Below the pieces are notes generated by a model. That model was not told the DNA's origin. It ran no database searches and saw nothing but the letters and a program-made list of their open reading frames with translations. 64,000 nt of DNA, taken from contig NZ_BAAAXG010000021.1 of the NCBI RefSeq assembly GCF_039535475.1, positions 1 to 64,000 on the forward strand, in the 5' to 3' direction. Position numbers and translations under genes: made by a program. Shown one piece after another: positions 18,152 through 27,998 of this stretch; positions within the stretch are counted from its first letter, which is position 1; every line of letters starts with the position of its first letter. The stretch is from Streptomyces showdoensis (GTDB taxonomy: Bacteria; Actinomycetota; Actinomycetes; Streptomycetales; Streptomycetaceae).

Positions 18152-18901
18152 TCATGCTCGACGTCGGGGACCTGGCCAGGCATAGCCGAGCTGATCAGCA
18201 AACTCCTTCGAACCGCCACAAACCTCGGCGACCGCGCGGGGGTCTTCGGCCGTGAGGCGTGCTTCAATGCGCTCTGCTTGGTCACCCGGATCGTCGCCGG
18301 AGACCGGAAGGGTCATCCTGAACTGAAGCCAGGGACGGTCTTCTCTGATCGCGGAACGGCCGGGATGGAAGAGGAAGACGCTGATCTGGTCAGGTTCCCA
18401 GTGCCAAGCTGAGACGGCTCCCAGTTCGCATTCCCAGGCCGTCAGCCAGCCGACACGTTCGCGGAGCCGCTCTTCCAGAAGCCTGGCGACTGTTCGGGCC
18501 GGCCACTCCCAGCTGTGGTCGGTCGAGGCCCGGCGGACCTCCGCGTCGTACTGATTGACGTCGAATCGAAGCTCTGGGAGGTCGACATCCTCCTCACCTG
18601 GGTTGCGCCAGTCGCTCCAGACGACGTGATGCCCTTCGCGCCGGATGGTCACGTAGACAGCGCCGCAGCATCGTTCCGTGCACTCGGCCTCGGCAATCCG
18701 AACCTCGTGAGGCGTGTCTGTCGCGTGAAGCGGCGCAAGCTGCCCCAACAGATTCCGAGGGTCATGTGCCGGGCCCTCGTCGAACACGTCGGCCAGGATG
18801 TCTCGTCCGTTGATGACCGGTCGACATTCCACGGCGCCGTGCCGGCTTCCCAACGGTGGCACGACGATGCGGAGGGACAGCAGATGCGGTTCTGTGGTCA
18901 T
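18152..18901 (-). CDS. Hypothetical protein, about 249 aa
   Basis: ATG 18901 (MTTEPHLLSLRIVVPPLGSR) is chosen because upstream codons lose protein-like composition. The product is soluble, with a CTERCCGAVYVTIRREG segment and an amphipathic LLEERLRERVGWLTAWECEL segment, then many Trp. The composition is that of a conserved Streptomyces hypothetical protein, with no domain recognised. The extreme C-terminus (WPGPRRRA) abuts the Tn3 relic and may be altered. Confidence 0.65.
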   Translation of the reverse strand: MTTEPHLLSLRIVVPPLGSRHGAVECRPVINGRDILADVFDEGPAHDPRNLLGQLAPLHATDTPHEVRIAEAECTERCCGAVYVTIRREGHHVVWSDWRNPGEEDVDLPELRFDVNQYDAEVRRASTDHSWEWPARTVARLLEERLRERVGWLTAWECELGAVSAWHWEPDQISVFLFHPGRSAIREDRPWLQFRMTLPVSGDDPGDQAERIEARLTAEDPRAVAEVCGGSKEFADQLGYAWPGPRRRA

Positions 18902-19181
18902 TGGCTGATGGTCTCGGAGTCGGTGCCAGTTGTCCTGGGTGTTTCTACTTGAGGGGAGACGGGGGACTCCGTCCTGGACATCCTTGCCCGGGTGCCTCCG
19001 CCTGTCGTGGGCGCGGGCGGCGAGGTAGTCGGCCCGCGAGTGGCTTCGTTCGGGTTCAGCAGCAGCGTTGGTCGGTGAGTTTCGGCAGCGGTTGGTCATC
19101 TGCCGGCTCGCGGATGCTCACGAGAAATGACGGCGGTGACGTGCCGCTGAGACAGACGGACGATGGTGCGATGGTCTGTTC
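18902..19181. other. Intergenic, nothing recognised
   Basis: This is the space between divergent genes. It should contain both promoters, but no clear boxes or repeats stand out. Confidence 0.3.
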
Positions 19182-19595
19182 GTGGTGACAGATGTCGAGT
19201 GGGCTCGGATTCGGAGGGACCTGCGCTTCGGGCAGATCTTCGAGGGCACCGTGGTGAAGGTTCCTGGGCCCGGTGCAATCGGGATCTTCGTGGACATCGG
19301 CCTGAGCGTCGGGGGGTTCGTCGATGTTCCGCTGCTGCCGAGCGAGGGCGAAGACTGGTCGGCGGAGGGCACGGTTGCCGATTTCGAGATCTGGTGGGCA
19401 GACAGCCGCCAGCAGATCCGGCTGAAGCCGTCCGACTCTCGGTATGTGCGGACCGACTTCACAGACTTCGTCGAACACTTCCGTCCCAGTTGGCCTGCCG
19501 ACGTCGGTCATCCCGTTCGTGAGCCGGGGCCTGTCACCCCGTACGAGTTGCGGGCCCTGCTTCGCTCCGATGGGGCGTTGGCCAGCTCCCCCTGA
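19182..19595 (+). CDS. S1-like RNA-binding domain protein, 137 aa
   Basis: Translation starts at GTG 19182. The segment GQIFEGTVVKVPGPGAIGIF followed by VDIGLSVGGFVDVPLLPSEG has the five-strand spacing of an S1/OB-fold domain (G-x-V-x-x-V-x-x-x-G-x-F-V-D-I-G). The C-terminal third is Pro-rich without recognised motif. Homologues of this type are short stand-alone Streptomyces proteins of unknown role. RNA binding is inferred from the fold only. Confidence 0.7.
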   Translation: MVTDVEWARIRRDLRFGQIFEGTVVKVPGPGAIGIFVDIGLSVGGFVDVPLLPSEGEDWSAEGTVADFEIWWADSRQQIRLKPSDSRYVRTDFTDFVEHFRPSWPADVGHPVREPGPVTPYELRALLRSDGALASSP

Positions 19596-19628
19596 GACTG
19601 GAGAAATGGCCGACGTCCCCAGCGGAAC

Positions 19629-19850
19629 CTAGCTGGCCGCCGCTTCGGCGCGGGCTCGTGTGCTGGCGAGGCGGTAGGAGCCGGTGCCGGTCTCGAAGAT
19701 GGTGCCGTTGAGGGGTGAGGCGGTCGACGATGGCCGCGCAGAGGCGGGGGTCGGTGAACGTCTTGGTCCAGCCGCCGAAAGACTCGTTCGAGGCGATGGC
19801 CACGCTGCCTTTCCTCCCGCTCGGTCAGCGATTCGCGACGGTGATGGAGT
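19629..19850 (-). pseudogene. IS21-family istB C-terminal fragment
   Basis: The reverse strand reads AIASNESFGGWTKTFTDPRL and CAAIVDRLT. One inserted C then shifts the frame, after which LNGTIFETGTGSYRLASTRA continues to TAG 19629-19631. This is the tail of an IstB AAA transposition helper. The Walker motifs are absent because the upstream part ends near 19850. It could be the distal end of the IS21 whose istA start is at 24088. A near-identical stretch is present at 63268-63675. Confidence 0.8.
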
Positions 19851-20048
19851 CTTTCGGCGGAACCTTTCGCGAGGCCTTGCTCCCGCAGGGGAGTGAGTGG
19901 GAGCTCGCCGCCGTGCAGATCGTCGGTCCCGGGACCGGTGGGCTGACGGGCGCCTCGCCCCTGCTGCCGCACTTCACAGGCCGCCGGCAGTCTGAACCGG
20001 GGTGCCGGCAGCGTGTGGCGGTCGTGAGGAGGGCGGAGCCGGGGTGGC

Positions 20049-21314
20049 TCAGAAGTCCACCGCGTCCCGGATCAGCGGGCAGGTCATGCAGTGTCCGCCG
20101 CCTCGTCCGCGTCCGAGTTCGGCGCCGACGATGGTGATGACCTCCACTCCCGCTTTGCGCAGCAGGGTGTTGGTGTGGGTGTTGCGGTCGTAGGTGAAGA
20201 CGACACCGGGTTCGAGGGCTACGGCGTTGTTGCCGCTGTCCCACTGCTGGCGCTCGGAGGCGTAGGCGTCTCCGCCGGTCTCGATCACCCGGAGCCCGGG
20301 CAGACCGAGGCTCTTGGCCACGACGTCGACGAACGGGGTGGTGCCTTCGTCGGTGATCTCGACGCCCGGTGCTTTGGTGGTCGGCCGCAGGGAGAAGGTG
20401 TGCACGGCGTCCATGATGGTCGGGTAGACCGTGACGATGTCGCGGTCGGCGAAGGTGAACACGGTGTCGAGGTGCATCGCCGCCCGCAGTTTCGGCATGC
20501 CGGCCACGATCACGTGCTCGGCGGCGCCGTTGTGGAAGAGGGCGGCGGCGACCTGGGTGAGGGCCTGGCGTGAGGTGCGCTCGCTCATGCCCATGAGGAC
20601 GACCCCGTTGCCGACCGGCATGATGTCACCGCCCTCGAAGGTCGCCTGGCCCCAGTCCTGTTCGGGGTCGCCCCACCAGACGGTCGAGTCCTTGAAGTCG
20701 GGGTGGAAGGTGTAGACGGCCTTCATGAGGAGTGTCTCGCCGTGACGGGCCGGCCAGTACAGCGGGTTGAGGGTGACGCCGCCGTACAGCCAGCAGGTGG
20801 TGTCGCGGGTGTAGAGCGTGTTGGGCAGCGGTGGCATGAGGTACTCGCGCGCCCCGATTCCCTCCCGGGCCAGGGACACGTACCCGGAGCGGAAGTCATC
20901 GGGAAGGTCGGCCGTGGACAGTCCGCCGATGAGGTATTCCGCCAGCTCGCGCGGGGCGAGGGACTCGAGGAACGCGCGGGTGCCGTCGACCAGTCCGAGC
21001 CCCACCTCGTTGGGGACGATCTTCCGGTCGAGGAGCCAGGCCTTCGCGTCGGGGATCGCCATGGTCTCCGCGAGCAGCTGGTGCAGCTCGACGACGTCGA
21101 CGCCGCGCTGGGTGAGCTTGTTGACGAAGTCGGCGTGGTCGCGCTGCGCGTTCTCCACCCACATGACGTCGTCGAAGAGCAGGTCGTCGGAGTTGGTCGG
21201 GGTCAGCCGCCGGTGCGCGAGACCGGGGGAGCAGACCAGGACCTTGCGCAGCCGGCCCACCTCGGAGTGGACGCCGAGCGGGGAGGGGGCGGAGCCGGAG
21301 CGGGTGCTGTTCAT
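20049..21314 (-). CDS. arcA: Arginine deiminase
   Basis: This cytoplasmic enzyme hydrolyses L-arginine to citrulline and ammonia, the first step of the arginine deiminase pathway. The protein has 421 residues, normal for the family. The N-terminal [18 protein letters not shown] is followed by the substrate loop [10 protein letters not shown], the catalytic His in [11 protein letters not shown] and the C-terminal [13 protein letters not shown], whose first Cys (about residue 409) is the expected nucleophile. ATG 21314 follows GGAAAGG. It lies 182 bp after arcD in the same direction and may be co-transcribed. The partners arcB and arcC are not in the window. The gene pair is flanked by IS21 ends. 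Confidence 0.96.
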   Translation of the reverse strand: MNSTRSGSAPSPLGVHSEVGRLRKVLVCSPGLAHRRLTPTNSDDLLFDDVMWVENAQRDHADFVNKLTQRGVDVVELHQLLAETMAIPDAKAWLLDRKIVPNEVGLGLVDGTRAFLESLAPRELAEYLIGGLSTADLPDDFRSGYVSLAREGIGAREYLMPPLPNTLYTRDTTCWLYGGVTLNPLYWPARHGETLLMKAVYTFHPDFKDSTVWWGDPEQDWGQATFEGGDIMPVGNGVVLMGMSERTSRQALTQVAAALFHNGAAEHVIVAGMPKLRAAMHLDTVFTFADRDIVTVYPTIMDAVHTFSLRPTTKAPGVEITDEGTTPFVDVVAKSLGLPGLRVIETGGDAYASERQQWDSGNNAVALEPGVVFTYDRNTHTNTLLRKAGVEVITIVGAELGRGRGGGHCMTCPLIRDAVDF

Positions 21315-21496
21315 GGTCAGCCTTTCCGAGAAGAGTCGGGCACGCGTCCGCCGCCTAGGTGTGCGCGGCGTCGGTTGCGTGGCCGTCGGGTGCGTGTGCG
21401 TGGCTTACGTGCGCGTCACTTACGTATCCGCCGGGTTTACGGGTGCGTCGTTCACGTGACTGGGCAGGTGTGCGCCGGGTACGTGTACGGGCGGGT

Positions 21497-22957
21497 TCAG
21501 AGCTCGATCCAGCCGGCGGCGAGCGCGACGACCCCGATGACGGCTCCGGCGACGGAGACCGCGCAGATCACGGCCTCGGCGGGGGAGAACGGGCGCCGGT
21601 TCTGCTCGCGCCGGGCCTTGACGAACAGGAAGGTGGCGGGGGCGTAGAGGATGAAGGAGACGAGGACGAACTTGAGCCCCGCTGCGTAGAGGAGGAAGGC
21701 CGTGTAAAGGGTGGCGACGAGGGCGACCACCAGCTCGCGCCGGGTGCCGCGCCCGGCCACCCGCTCCGCCTGAGGCCGCAGCGCGATCTTCACGGCGAAG
21801 GCGGCGGCCAGGAGGAACGGAATGAGGCTCAGGGCGCTCGTCAGGTCCAGGGCGAAGTTGAACGCGTCGTCGGAGAAGGCCGTGACGACCAGGACGACCT
21901 GGCTGAGAGCCGTCGTCAGGAGCAGCGCCGGGACCGGAACGTCGTCTCCGCTGGAGCGCCCGAGGAAGCGGGGCATGTCCTTGTCCTTGGCCGCGACGAA
22001 CAGCACTTCCGCGGCCATCAGCGTCCAGGCGAGGTAGGCGCCGAGCACGGAGACGATCAGGCCGACGCTGACGAAGGCCTTGCCCCAGGTCCCGACGGCG
22101 GCCTCCAGGACGCCCGCCATGGAGGGCTGGCGCAGCTCGGCGATCTCGCTCATCGGCATGATGCCGTACGACACGATGGTCACCGAGGCGAAGATCGCGA
22201 AGACGCTGAGGAAGCCCAGGATCGTGGCCCGTCCGACGTCCTCCCGGCGTTTGGCGTGCCGCGAGTACACGCTCGCGCCCTCGACGCCGAGGAAGACGAA
22301 GACGGTGGCGAGCATCGTGCCGCGGACCTGGTTGAAGAGCGATCCCGCGTAGTCGGCGCCCGCGAAGTTGTCCGCGAAGACGGACGGCTCGAAGTAGAAG
22401 AGCGCCAGGATGATGAAGACGATGATGGGCACGATCTTGGCGATGGTGACGATCCGGTTGATCGCCGTCGCCTCTTTCACGCCCCGGCGGATGAGGAGGA
22501 AGAAGCACCAGAGCCCTGCGGAGGACAGGACGATCGCGAGGGCGGTGTCGCCGTCGCCCAGCGCCGGGGCGATGGCACCGATCGTCGACATGATCAGGAC
22601 CCAGTAGGTCACGTTCCCGACGCAGGCACTGGCCCAGTAGCCGAAGGCGGAGAAGAAGCCGAGGTACTCGCCGAAGCCGGCCTTGGCGTACGCGTACACG
22701 CCGGCGTCCAGGTCGGGGCGCCGGACCGCGAGGGTCTGGAAGACGAAGGCGAGCATCAGCATGCCGAGGCCGGCGACCGCCCAGGCGATCAGCGCGCCCG
22801 CGACGCCCGTCTCCTGGGCGAAGCGCCGGGGCAGCGAGAAGACGCCGGCTCCGACCATGGAGCCGACGACCATGGCGGTGAGCGTCAACAGCGTCAGCTT
22901 GGCCGTGGGCGGGGAACCGCCCGAGGAGGCCTCGGTGCTGGTTTCCGCATGGGTCAT
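21497..22957 (-). CDS. arcD: Arginine/ornithine antiporter, APA superfamily
   Basis: This 486-residue integral membrane protein has about twelve to thirteen hydrophobic segments. It begins after a hydrophilic 20-residue head with LTLLTLTAMVVGSMVGAGVF, the glycine-rich G-S-M-V-G-A-G-V-F helix 1 typical of basic amino acid antiporters. Other APA marks are FLGVEGASVYSRHAKRREDV and FVSVGLIVSVLGAYLAWTLM. The ATG follows GAGG at six bases. Placement just before arcA supports the role: it imports arginine in exchange for ornithine. It appears intact. Confidence 0.93.
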   Translation of the reverse strand: MTHAETSTEASSGGSPPTAKLTLLTLTAMVVGSMVGAGVFSLPRRFAQETGVAGALIAWAVAGLGMLMLAFVFQTLAVRRPDLDAGVYAYAKAGFGEYLGFFSAFGYWASACVGNVTYWVLIMSTIGAIAPALGDGDTALAIVLSSAGLWCFFLLIRRGVKEATAINRIVTIAKIVPIIVFIILALFYFEPSVFADNFAGADYAGSLFNQVRGTMLATVFVFLGVEGASVYSRHAKRREDVGRATILGFLSVFAIFASVTIVSYGIMPMSEIAELRQPSMAGVLEAAVGTWGKAFVSVGLIVSVLGAYLAWTLMAAEVLFVAAKDKDMPRFLGRSSGDDVPVPALLLTTALSQVVLVVTAFSDDAFNFALDLTSALSLIPFLLAAAFAVKIALRPQAERVAGRGTRRELVVALVATLYTAFLLYAAGLKFVLVSFILYAPATFLFVKARREQNRRPFSPAEAVICAVSVAGAVIGVVALAAGWIEL

Positions 22958-23519
22958 GGCATACCTCGTAGACGGGAGCGTTCCGTTGCGGCAGTAACAC
23001 GGGAATCTAACCTCCCGGATGGTGATTCATCCTGATTTGATTACCCATTCGCGCGGGAAAATCGCTCCAATGGCGAAGGGCGCGGGTGATGACGTGGCCG
23101 CGTCTCGGCGGGGCCCAGGCGCGTTGGTCGCCCCTTGTGCTCCATGCGATCCACATGGCTCCGGTATGGGCGAAGGCGGGGAATCGCCCGTCGGTCACTC
23201 GGGAGGGGGCTCCCCGGCGTGGGTCTGGCGGCGGTGTCTGGTGGGCTCCTCGGGCATCGGGGCGAGGCCGCGGCGTGACGTCCTCACGCGGCGGGCTGGG
23301 GCCACCGCGAAGCCCGTGGCCGGTCGGCCGTCACCGGTGCCGGCGCAGACCCTCGACGTTTGGTTCAGGGACGTGCGGCGGGAGCTCAGGGGCATGCCCT
23401 CGCCCTGCGGCTTCTGTCCGAGGGGGAGTGACGAGTCACTGGAATGTGCAGCTCCGCCAGCCGTGGCGGTATAAGTCGATGTCATGTTTACTCTCGCCGC
23501 CGCCGAGCGGGCTGGCACC
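22958..23519. other. Upstream region of arcD and IS21 junction DNA
   Basis: The first 80 bp are AT-richer (TGATTTGATTACCCATTCG around 23033-23051) and probably hold the arcD promoter. An arginine-repressor operator is possible but no clear box is seen. The rest, to the broken end of istA, holds no supported gene. Confidence 0.35.
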
Positions 23520-24088
23520 GACCCGTGGACTGCCATTGCCTCTTGGGCCTGCGAGGCGTAGGCGGTGGACGATTTGCCGGAGTGCGACAGCCACAGCGTG
23601 AACAGGTGGTTCTTGACGACCTCGCCCGCCAGACGGACCCAGACGTCGGCGAAGTCGACGTCGGCCTCCTCGCCGGGCAGGTGGACCTGGGGGAGGATGC
23701 CCGTCAGATGCCGGCGTCCCTCCGGCGCCTCGGCCTCGACCTGCGGGCGCCTGGCCAGCACGTAGTCGCAGACCGTGGAATAGGACACCAGGGCAAAGCC
23801 GTACTCCTGGGCGAGACGCTGATGGATCCGACGGGCGGCGTGCTTCTGCTTGCGCGGCGCACCCGCGTCCTCCCGCAGCATGTCGCCGATCCACGGCTTG
23901 GCCGGGCCCAGGACCGTGGCCCGGGACACCGGCTTCTTCCGCGGCGGCGGAACCGCAGACAGCAGAGCCTGCCGCACCGCCCTGCGGTGCACCCCGTACT
24001 TCTCCGCCAGACTCCGCTGCGACAGTTCCGGATCAAGGCGCTTGTCCCTCCGGATTGCAGCGAACAGTTCTGTCCGCGACAGGCCCAT
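23520..24088 (-). pseudogene. IS21-family istA N-terminal fragment
   Basis: ATG 24088 starts MGLSRTELFAAIRRDKRLDP with the helix-turn-helix LSQRSLAEKYGVHRRAVRQA. It continues to the start of the integrase core (EADVDFADVWVRLAGEVVKN, the first catalytic Asp, then LFTLWLSHSGKSSTAYASQA). Similarity ends near 23520, where unrelated text follows, so about two thirds of the transposase is missing. The IS21 terminal repeats lie just upstream at 24100-24146. Confidence 0.88.
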
Positions 24089-24099
24089 CCCGGCCTCCC

Positions 24100-24146
24100 G
24101 ACATGACCGTGATCAAGCAGCACGGCCTCCGACATGACCGTGATCG
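24100..24146. repeat. IS21 terminal direct repeats
   Basis: GACATGACCGTGATC occurs at 24100-24114 and again at 24131-24145, in the non-coding end just before istA. Multiple short terminal repeats that bind IstA are a known feature of IS21 elements. The IS end should be close to 24147. Confidence 0.7.
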
Positions 24147-24232
24147 ACGCACAAATCCTGCCGTCGCCGGGCGGACGGACCAGCGCATTCACTCCTAAGA
24201 GGGCACGTCGTGAAAGTGTCGGATACCGGCAT

Positions 24233-24814
24233 TCACGCCAGGAAGTCCTCGATCAGGTCGGCCGGGTTGGCGGCCTTGGTGGCCTCCTCCTCCCAGCCTG
24301 GACAGTCCATGTCGAACACAACGACGGGCAGTCGGCGGCCGAAGACCCTCTCGATGGCGCCGCTCGCATGGAGGTAACGGGCGAGGTCGATCACGGCGTC
24401 GTGGAAGTGGAGTTCGAGGAGCCCGGACTTGGCGCGAAGCTCTTTGTCCTCCAGCATCCGACCGAGATCGAACTCGCCGTCGTACCAGATGCCGAGCCCC
24501 CTGGCCTCCTCCTCATACAGTGGGCCGCCGACCGGGTCCTCGGAAACGTTGCCGAGCTTGTCGAAGCCCTCAAGGATCCAGAAGGCATAGTTCCAGCGCA
24601 CCTCCCAGGGATCGGAATCCCGGCGTATCCCCTTCTCGTACTGGCTCTCTGTGTTGTAGCCGATGTCCACGTACGGGTGGCGGTTGTCGGCGTCGATGCG
24701 CCAGACGTTGAAGGCCAGGACGTATACCTCTCGCTTCAGTTGCTCGGGGACGCGCTCCAGGATCCCGATGGCGGCCTGCCGCAGATGCGTTTGGAAAGTC
24801 TTCCGTTCTGTCAC
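24233..24814 (-). CDS. Hypothetical protein, 193 aa
   Basis: This soluble acidic protein starts MTERKTFQTHLRQAAIGILE. It contains YVLAFNVWRIDADNRHPYVD and WEVRWNYAFWILEGFDKLGN, a layout reminiscent of DUF4303-like proteins found as immunity partners of polymorphic toxins. That resemblance is weak. It lies immediately outside the IS21 left end, with an IS110 fragment upstream, so its original neighbours are gone. Confidence 0.7.
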   Translation of the reverse strand: MTERKTFQTHLRQAAIGILERVPEQLKREVYVLAFNVWRIDADNRHPYVDIGYNTESQYEKGIRRDSDPWEVRWNYAFWILEGFDKLGNVSEDPVGGPLYEEEARGLGIWYDGEFDLGRMLEDKELRAKSGLLELHFHDAVIDLARYLHASGAIERVFGRRLPVVVFDMDCPGWEEEATKAANPADLIEDFLA

Positions 24815-24974
24815 GGCGACAGCGTCTCACTGGCCCGAAGACCCCGCCGCCGTGGCTTCAGCCCTGGTGGAATCCAGAAGCCGGCGGCGGAGCACCCGCA
24901 CGGTGGGGCCAGATCAACTTCATACGTCGTGGAGCCACTTTTGGACCGTGCAGTGGAGCCCAAAAGGGTGGTTA

Positions 24975-25053
24975 CAAACATGGCGGTGGCGTGGTGTTCG
25001 CCCTTGCCGACGTCCAGGCCGAGGAAGACGTCGATGCCGCGGGTGTCGCTCAC
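24975..25053 (-). pseudogene. IS110-family transposase N-terminal fragment
   Basis: GTG 25053 opens VSDTRGIDVFLGLDVGKGEH followed by HATA, the first DEDD motif region of IS110 transposases (LDVGK-x-x-H). Only about 25 codons are recognisable before the text becomes unrelated. A different, intact IS110 lies at 44873-46114. Confidence 0.65.
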
Positions 25054-25639
25054 GTGCAGGCCCCTCCGCTCACGTTTGCGTCCGGCCTTCCTCGGCACCG
25101 AGCTGCCACCTCCACGTTACGGAGAGCTCTTCCGGCCTGGGTGAAGCCGGTGCTCAAGCCCCTCATCAGCGGTCCGTCGATGCCTCCGGACCCGGCGACA
25201 CCACTCCCCCGGATCATGAACAACAAGGGAGGAAGTCATGCCGGACCCGAAGGCCGGAGGCCCCATTGCGGAGCCACGAAGACGGTGACGGGGGGCTTCC
25301 ATTGCGACACGGCGTCTTCGCCGGCGTGTTCCCGAACGCCTTTCGCGTCGTGGGCAGGGGCGGCCTGGCGAGTTCGGTGCCCTTCCTGGTCTGGTACGAG
25401 CACCGCATGGGCGCACGATCGCTGACTTCTGTCAGCTTCGTCATGGGGGCGTGGGAATGATGCGGGCGGTGGGATGCGTGGACGGCTACGGTTCGGCCTG
25501 AACGGGCCATGGCCGGATGTCGCGGATTGCCGTGGTGGTGCTGTGAGCGTGCTGATGCGGGAGGGTCTGTACCGGCGTCGCGGCTACCGCTTTCCGGGAA
25601 GTGGGGTCGCCGCTACGGCTGGCCGGCAAATGGGCGCTG
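25054..25639. other. Gene-poor stretch, possibly IS110 end DNA
   Basis: No supported gene was found. The first few hundred bases may be the non-coding end of the broken IS110, which in this family carries guide-RNA sequence, but no boundary is visible. Confidence 0.3.
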
Positions 25640-25939
25640 CTACTGCTCTTCGGGGAGTTGTTCGGGTGTGGCTTTGCTTTTCGTGGCCGCGGTGTGCAGT
25701 ACCCGTAGGGTGATCAGGAGCACGCCGATGTCGTCGAGGTAGACCGGGTCGGGGATGAGGTCGACCGGGGAGATGGTGTAGACCACCGCTGCCCAGAACA
25801 AGGCCTTGGACTGCAGCGGGACGCCGGCGTCCCGCAGCATCCGGCGGGCGCGGAAGACGCGGACGAGCAGGACGACGGCGATCGTGGCGAGTGCGAGCAG
25901 GAGTATCACGGCCGCGATGGCCCAGAGGGATCCGTCCAT
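25640..25939 (-). CDS. DUF1232 (YkvA-like) membrane protein
   Basis: This 99-residue protein has an N-terminal hydrophobic helix (WAIAAVILLLALATIAVVLL). The DUF1232 signature ALFWAAVVYTISPVDLIPDP is followed by VYLDDIGVLLITLRVLH. The SPxDLIPD motif is diagnostic of the family. The function of the family is unknown, and members are often stress- or envelope-linked. It appears complete. Confidence 0.9.
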   Translation of the reverse strand: MDGSLWAIAAVILLLALATIAVVLLVRVFRARRMLRDAGVPLQSKALFWAAVVYTISPVDLIPDPVYLDDIGVLLITLRVLHTAATKSKATPEQLPEEQ

Positions 25940-26297
25940 GCCGTTCTCCTGCCCGCTGCCGGTCGGCGGATGCCGGGTGGGTGTGATGTCGTGCCGCGCC
26001 GGCCGTCCGCGGTGTGTTCCAGGCTACGACGAGTAAGCCGGTCCGATGTGCTCGGGCAGCAAGGCGCACGGGCGCCGCGGGCTGATCCGGCCTGTTCCGG
26101 AAGACGGTGCCTGGGTTGTGTCCGGAGAGGCCGGCCTGGTTCGCGGCGTCCGGCACGCACGATCGCCGCGTTGCCGGAGTGCCCAGCTGGCTCCGCTATG
26201 AGGGCACGGCCTTTTGCGTTCGCACGCGCCAGACGCTGCGAGCCCTGTGCTGCGAGCCCTGTTCTGAGGGCAGACGGCGCTACCTTCCGGACGGGGT
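25940..26297. other. Intergenic, nothing recognised
   Basis: No supported gene was found. A 14-bp unit GCTGCGAGCCCTGT is repeated twice in tandem near 26237-26264, likely incidental. Confidence 0.3.
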
Positions 26298-27998
26298 CTA
26301 GGTTGTGGTGATGCGGATGGCGAAGAGCACGGTGTCGTCTCGTGCTTCGTGTGGACCGACGGTGTCCAGGAGGGACCGCAGCAGTGCGGGCAGTGTCGTG
26401 CCCGGTGGTGTGGTGGTGAGGTGGTGGGCGAGGCGGTCGATGTTGTCCTCGATGTCTTTGCCGCGTTCCTCTACCAGTCCGTCGGTGTAGAGCAGCAGGG
26501 TGTCTCCGGGGGCCAGTGAACGGCTGTCGCAGGTGCGTGCACTCGGTGGCAGGGCGTGGTGCAGGAGCATGTCGTGCTGGGTGAGGCTTTCCACGGTGCC
26601 GTCGGCGGTGACGAGCAGGGGTGCGGGGTGGCCGGCGTTGCTCCATTTGAGGTGCCAGTAGCCGTCGGCTGCCGGGCGGAGATGGGCGTGGACGGCGGTG
26701 CCGGTGGCCGGCAGGTCAAGGCGGCGGCAGGCCCGCTCGAGTGCGGTGAGGGCTTGCTCGGGGCCTTTGCCGGGGTGGTCGTGGTCGGCCTGGCGGAGCA
26801 TGCTGCGGACCTGTCCCATGAGGGCGGCGGCTCGTATGTCGTGGCCGGTCATGTCGCCTACGGTCAGCGCCAGCCCTCCGGTCACGTCGGTGTTGTGTGC
26901 GTCTGGCAGTGGGTATGCGTCGTACCAGTCACCGCCGACCATGTCGTCCCGGGCGGCCGGCCTGTACCGGGCGGCGAGTTCGAGGCCGGGGGTGTGGGGG
27001 AGTTGTGTGAGCATGGCCCGCTGAAGCTGGCGGGCGACCGTCACCCGTTCGTCGAGGTGCAGGGCGCGCTCCACCGCCTGAGCGGTGTAGCTGGCGAGTG
27101 TGGTCAGCACCGCGAGCTCGTCCAGGCCGATCGTGTAGGGGGCGTCCCATCCCAGTACCAGGGCGCCGAGAACCCCGTGGGCTCCGCGCAGGGGCAGACA
27201 GGCGACGGTCGCGAGGTCCAGGGTGGCGAAGGCCGGGCTGCCTATGCCGCCGGTGGGGGCGTCGGTCTGTGGCGGGGTGTCGACCACGACGGTCCGGTTC
27301 CTCCGTACGGCCTGCGCGGCCGGCCAGGCCGTATCGAGGTCGAATGAGTCGGGGACGTCGGGCTGCTCGCCGTCGACGGGGCTTCGGACGTGGTGGAGTC
27401 TGCCCTGCCGCAAGAGGACGAGGTCGATGCGGGCGGGTTTGAGGTCTCCGCTGACCAGGTCTCCTACACGCTGTCGTACGTCGTCCAGGCTGCTGGTGTC
27501 GGCGAGGTCCTCGGAGGCCCGCAGCAGCAGCTCGGAACGGCTCAGGAGCCTGTGCGCACGGTGGCTTTCCCCCTGGGCCGTGTGCGCGGCGACCTCGGCG
27601 GCTTCGCGGGCCTGGCGCCCGTTCTCGGAACGCTTCCGCATCCGCATCTGCGCACTGCAGGCCCCCGCCAGGTCCGCCAGATCCTGCATGTCGTCCTCGT
27701 TCCACACCCGGGGGGCGGGGTCGATGACGGCAAGGACTCCCAGGACTTCGCCGGATCCTCCGATGAGCGGGACGCCGGCGAACCCGAACGCCGGTGAGCC
27801 GGTCTCGGCACGTGCAAGGAACTGCGGGCGCCCGCTTTTTGCGACCCGGCGGCAGCGTTCCAGCCCTTCCCGGGGCGGCAGCGCCTGAGGCGGCCAGCGT
27901 TCGGGGAGCGCTCCTGCGGCCTCGCCCGCTGGCTCCAGCCAGACGAGGCCGAGGGGGGCGGCCAGCACTCGGGCGGCGAGCCGGGCGAACCGATTCAA
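26298..27998 (-). CDS. GAF domain protein with C-terminal PP2C/SpoIIE phosphatase
   Basis: This Ser/Thr phosphatase probably controls anti-sigma or anti-anti-sigma factors. TTG 27998 is chosen because GGAGG lies just upstream. A longer frame exists, but its text is Arg/Gly-rich and not protein-like. The 566 residues hold a first GAF-like domain (GVPLIGGSGEVLGVLAVIDP), a coiled region, a second GAF domain (VACLPLRGAHGVLGALVLGW) and the SpoIIE phosphatase. The last shows QLQRAMLTQLPHTPGLELAA, VGGDWYDAYPL and LTVGDMTGHDIRAAALMGQV, then DTLLLYTDGLVEERG with metal-binding Asp residues. This is the typical Streptomyces sensor-phosphatase layout. It stands alone. Confidence 0.9.
   Translation of the reverse strand: MNRFARLAARVLAAPLGLVWLEPAGEAAGALPERWPPQALPPREGLERCRRVAKSGRPQFLARAETGSPAFGFAGVPLIGGSGEVLGVLAVIDPAPRVWNEDDMQDLADLAGACSAQMRMRKRSENGRQAREAAEVAAHTAQGESHRAHRLLSRSELLLRASEDLADTSSLDDVRQRVGDLVSGDLKPARIDLVLLRQGRLHHVRSPVDGEQPDVPDSFDLDTAWPAAQAVRRNRTVVVDTPPQTDAPTGGIGSPAFATLDLATVACLPLRGAHGVLGALVLGWDAPYTIGLDELAVLTTLASYTAQAVERALHLDERVTVARQLQRAMLTQLPHTPGLELAARYRPAARDDMVGGDWYDAYPLPDAHNTDVTGGLALTVGDMTGHDIRAAALMGQVRSMLRQADHDHPGKGPEQALTALERACRRLDLPATGTAVHAHLRPAADGYWHLKWSNAGHPAPLLVTADGTVESLTQHDMLLHHALPPSARTCDSRSLAPGDTLLLYTDGLVEERGKDIEDNIDRLAHHLTTTPPGTTLPALLRSLLDTVGPHEARDDTVLFAIRITTT

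Noticed and set aside
21359..23035. Long plus-strand frame antisense to arcD
   Set aside because: Its text is Asp/Glu/His-rich, as expected opposite a hydrophobic membrane-protein gene.
26237..26264. Two tandem copies of a 14-bp unit
   Set aside because: Only two copies, no link to a gene, likely chance in GC-rich DNA.
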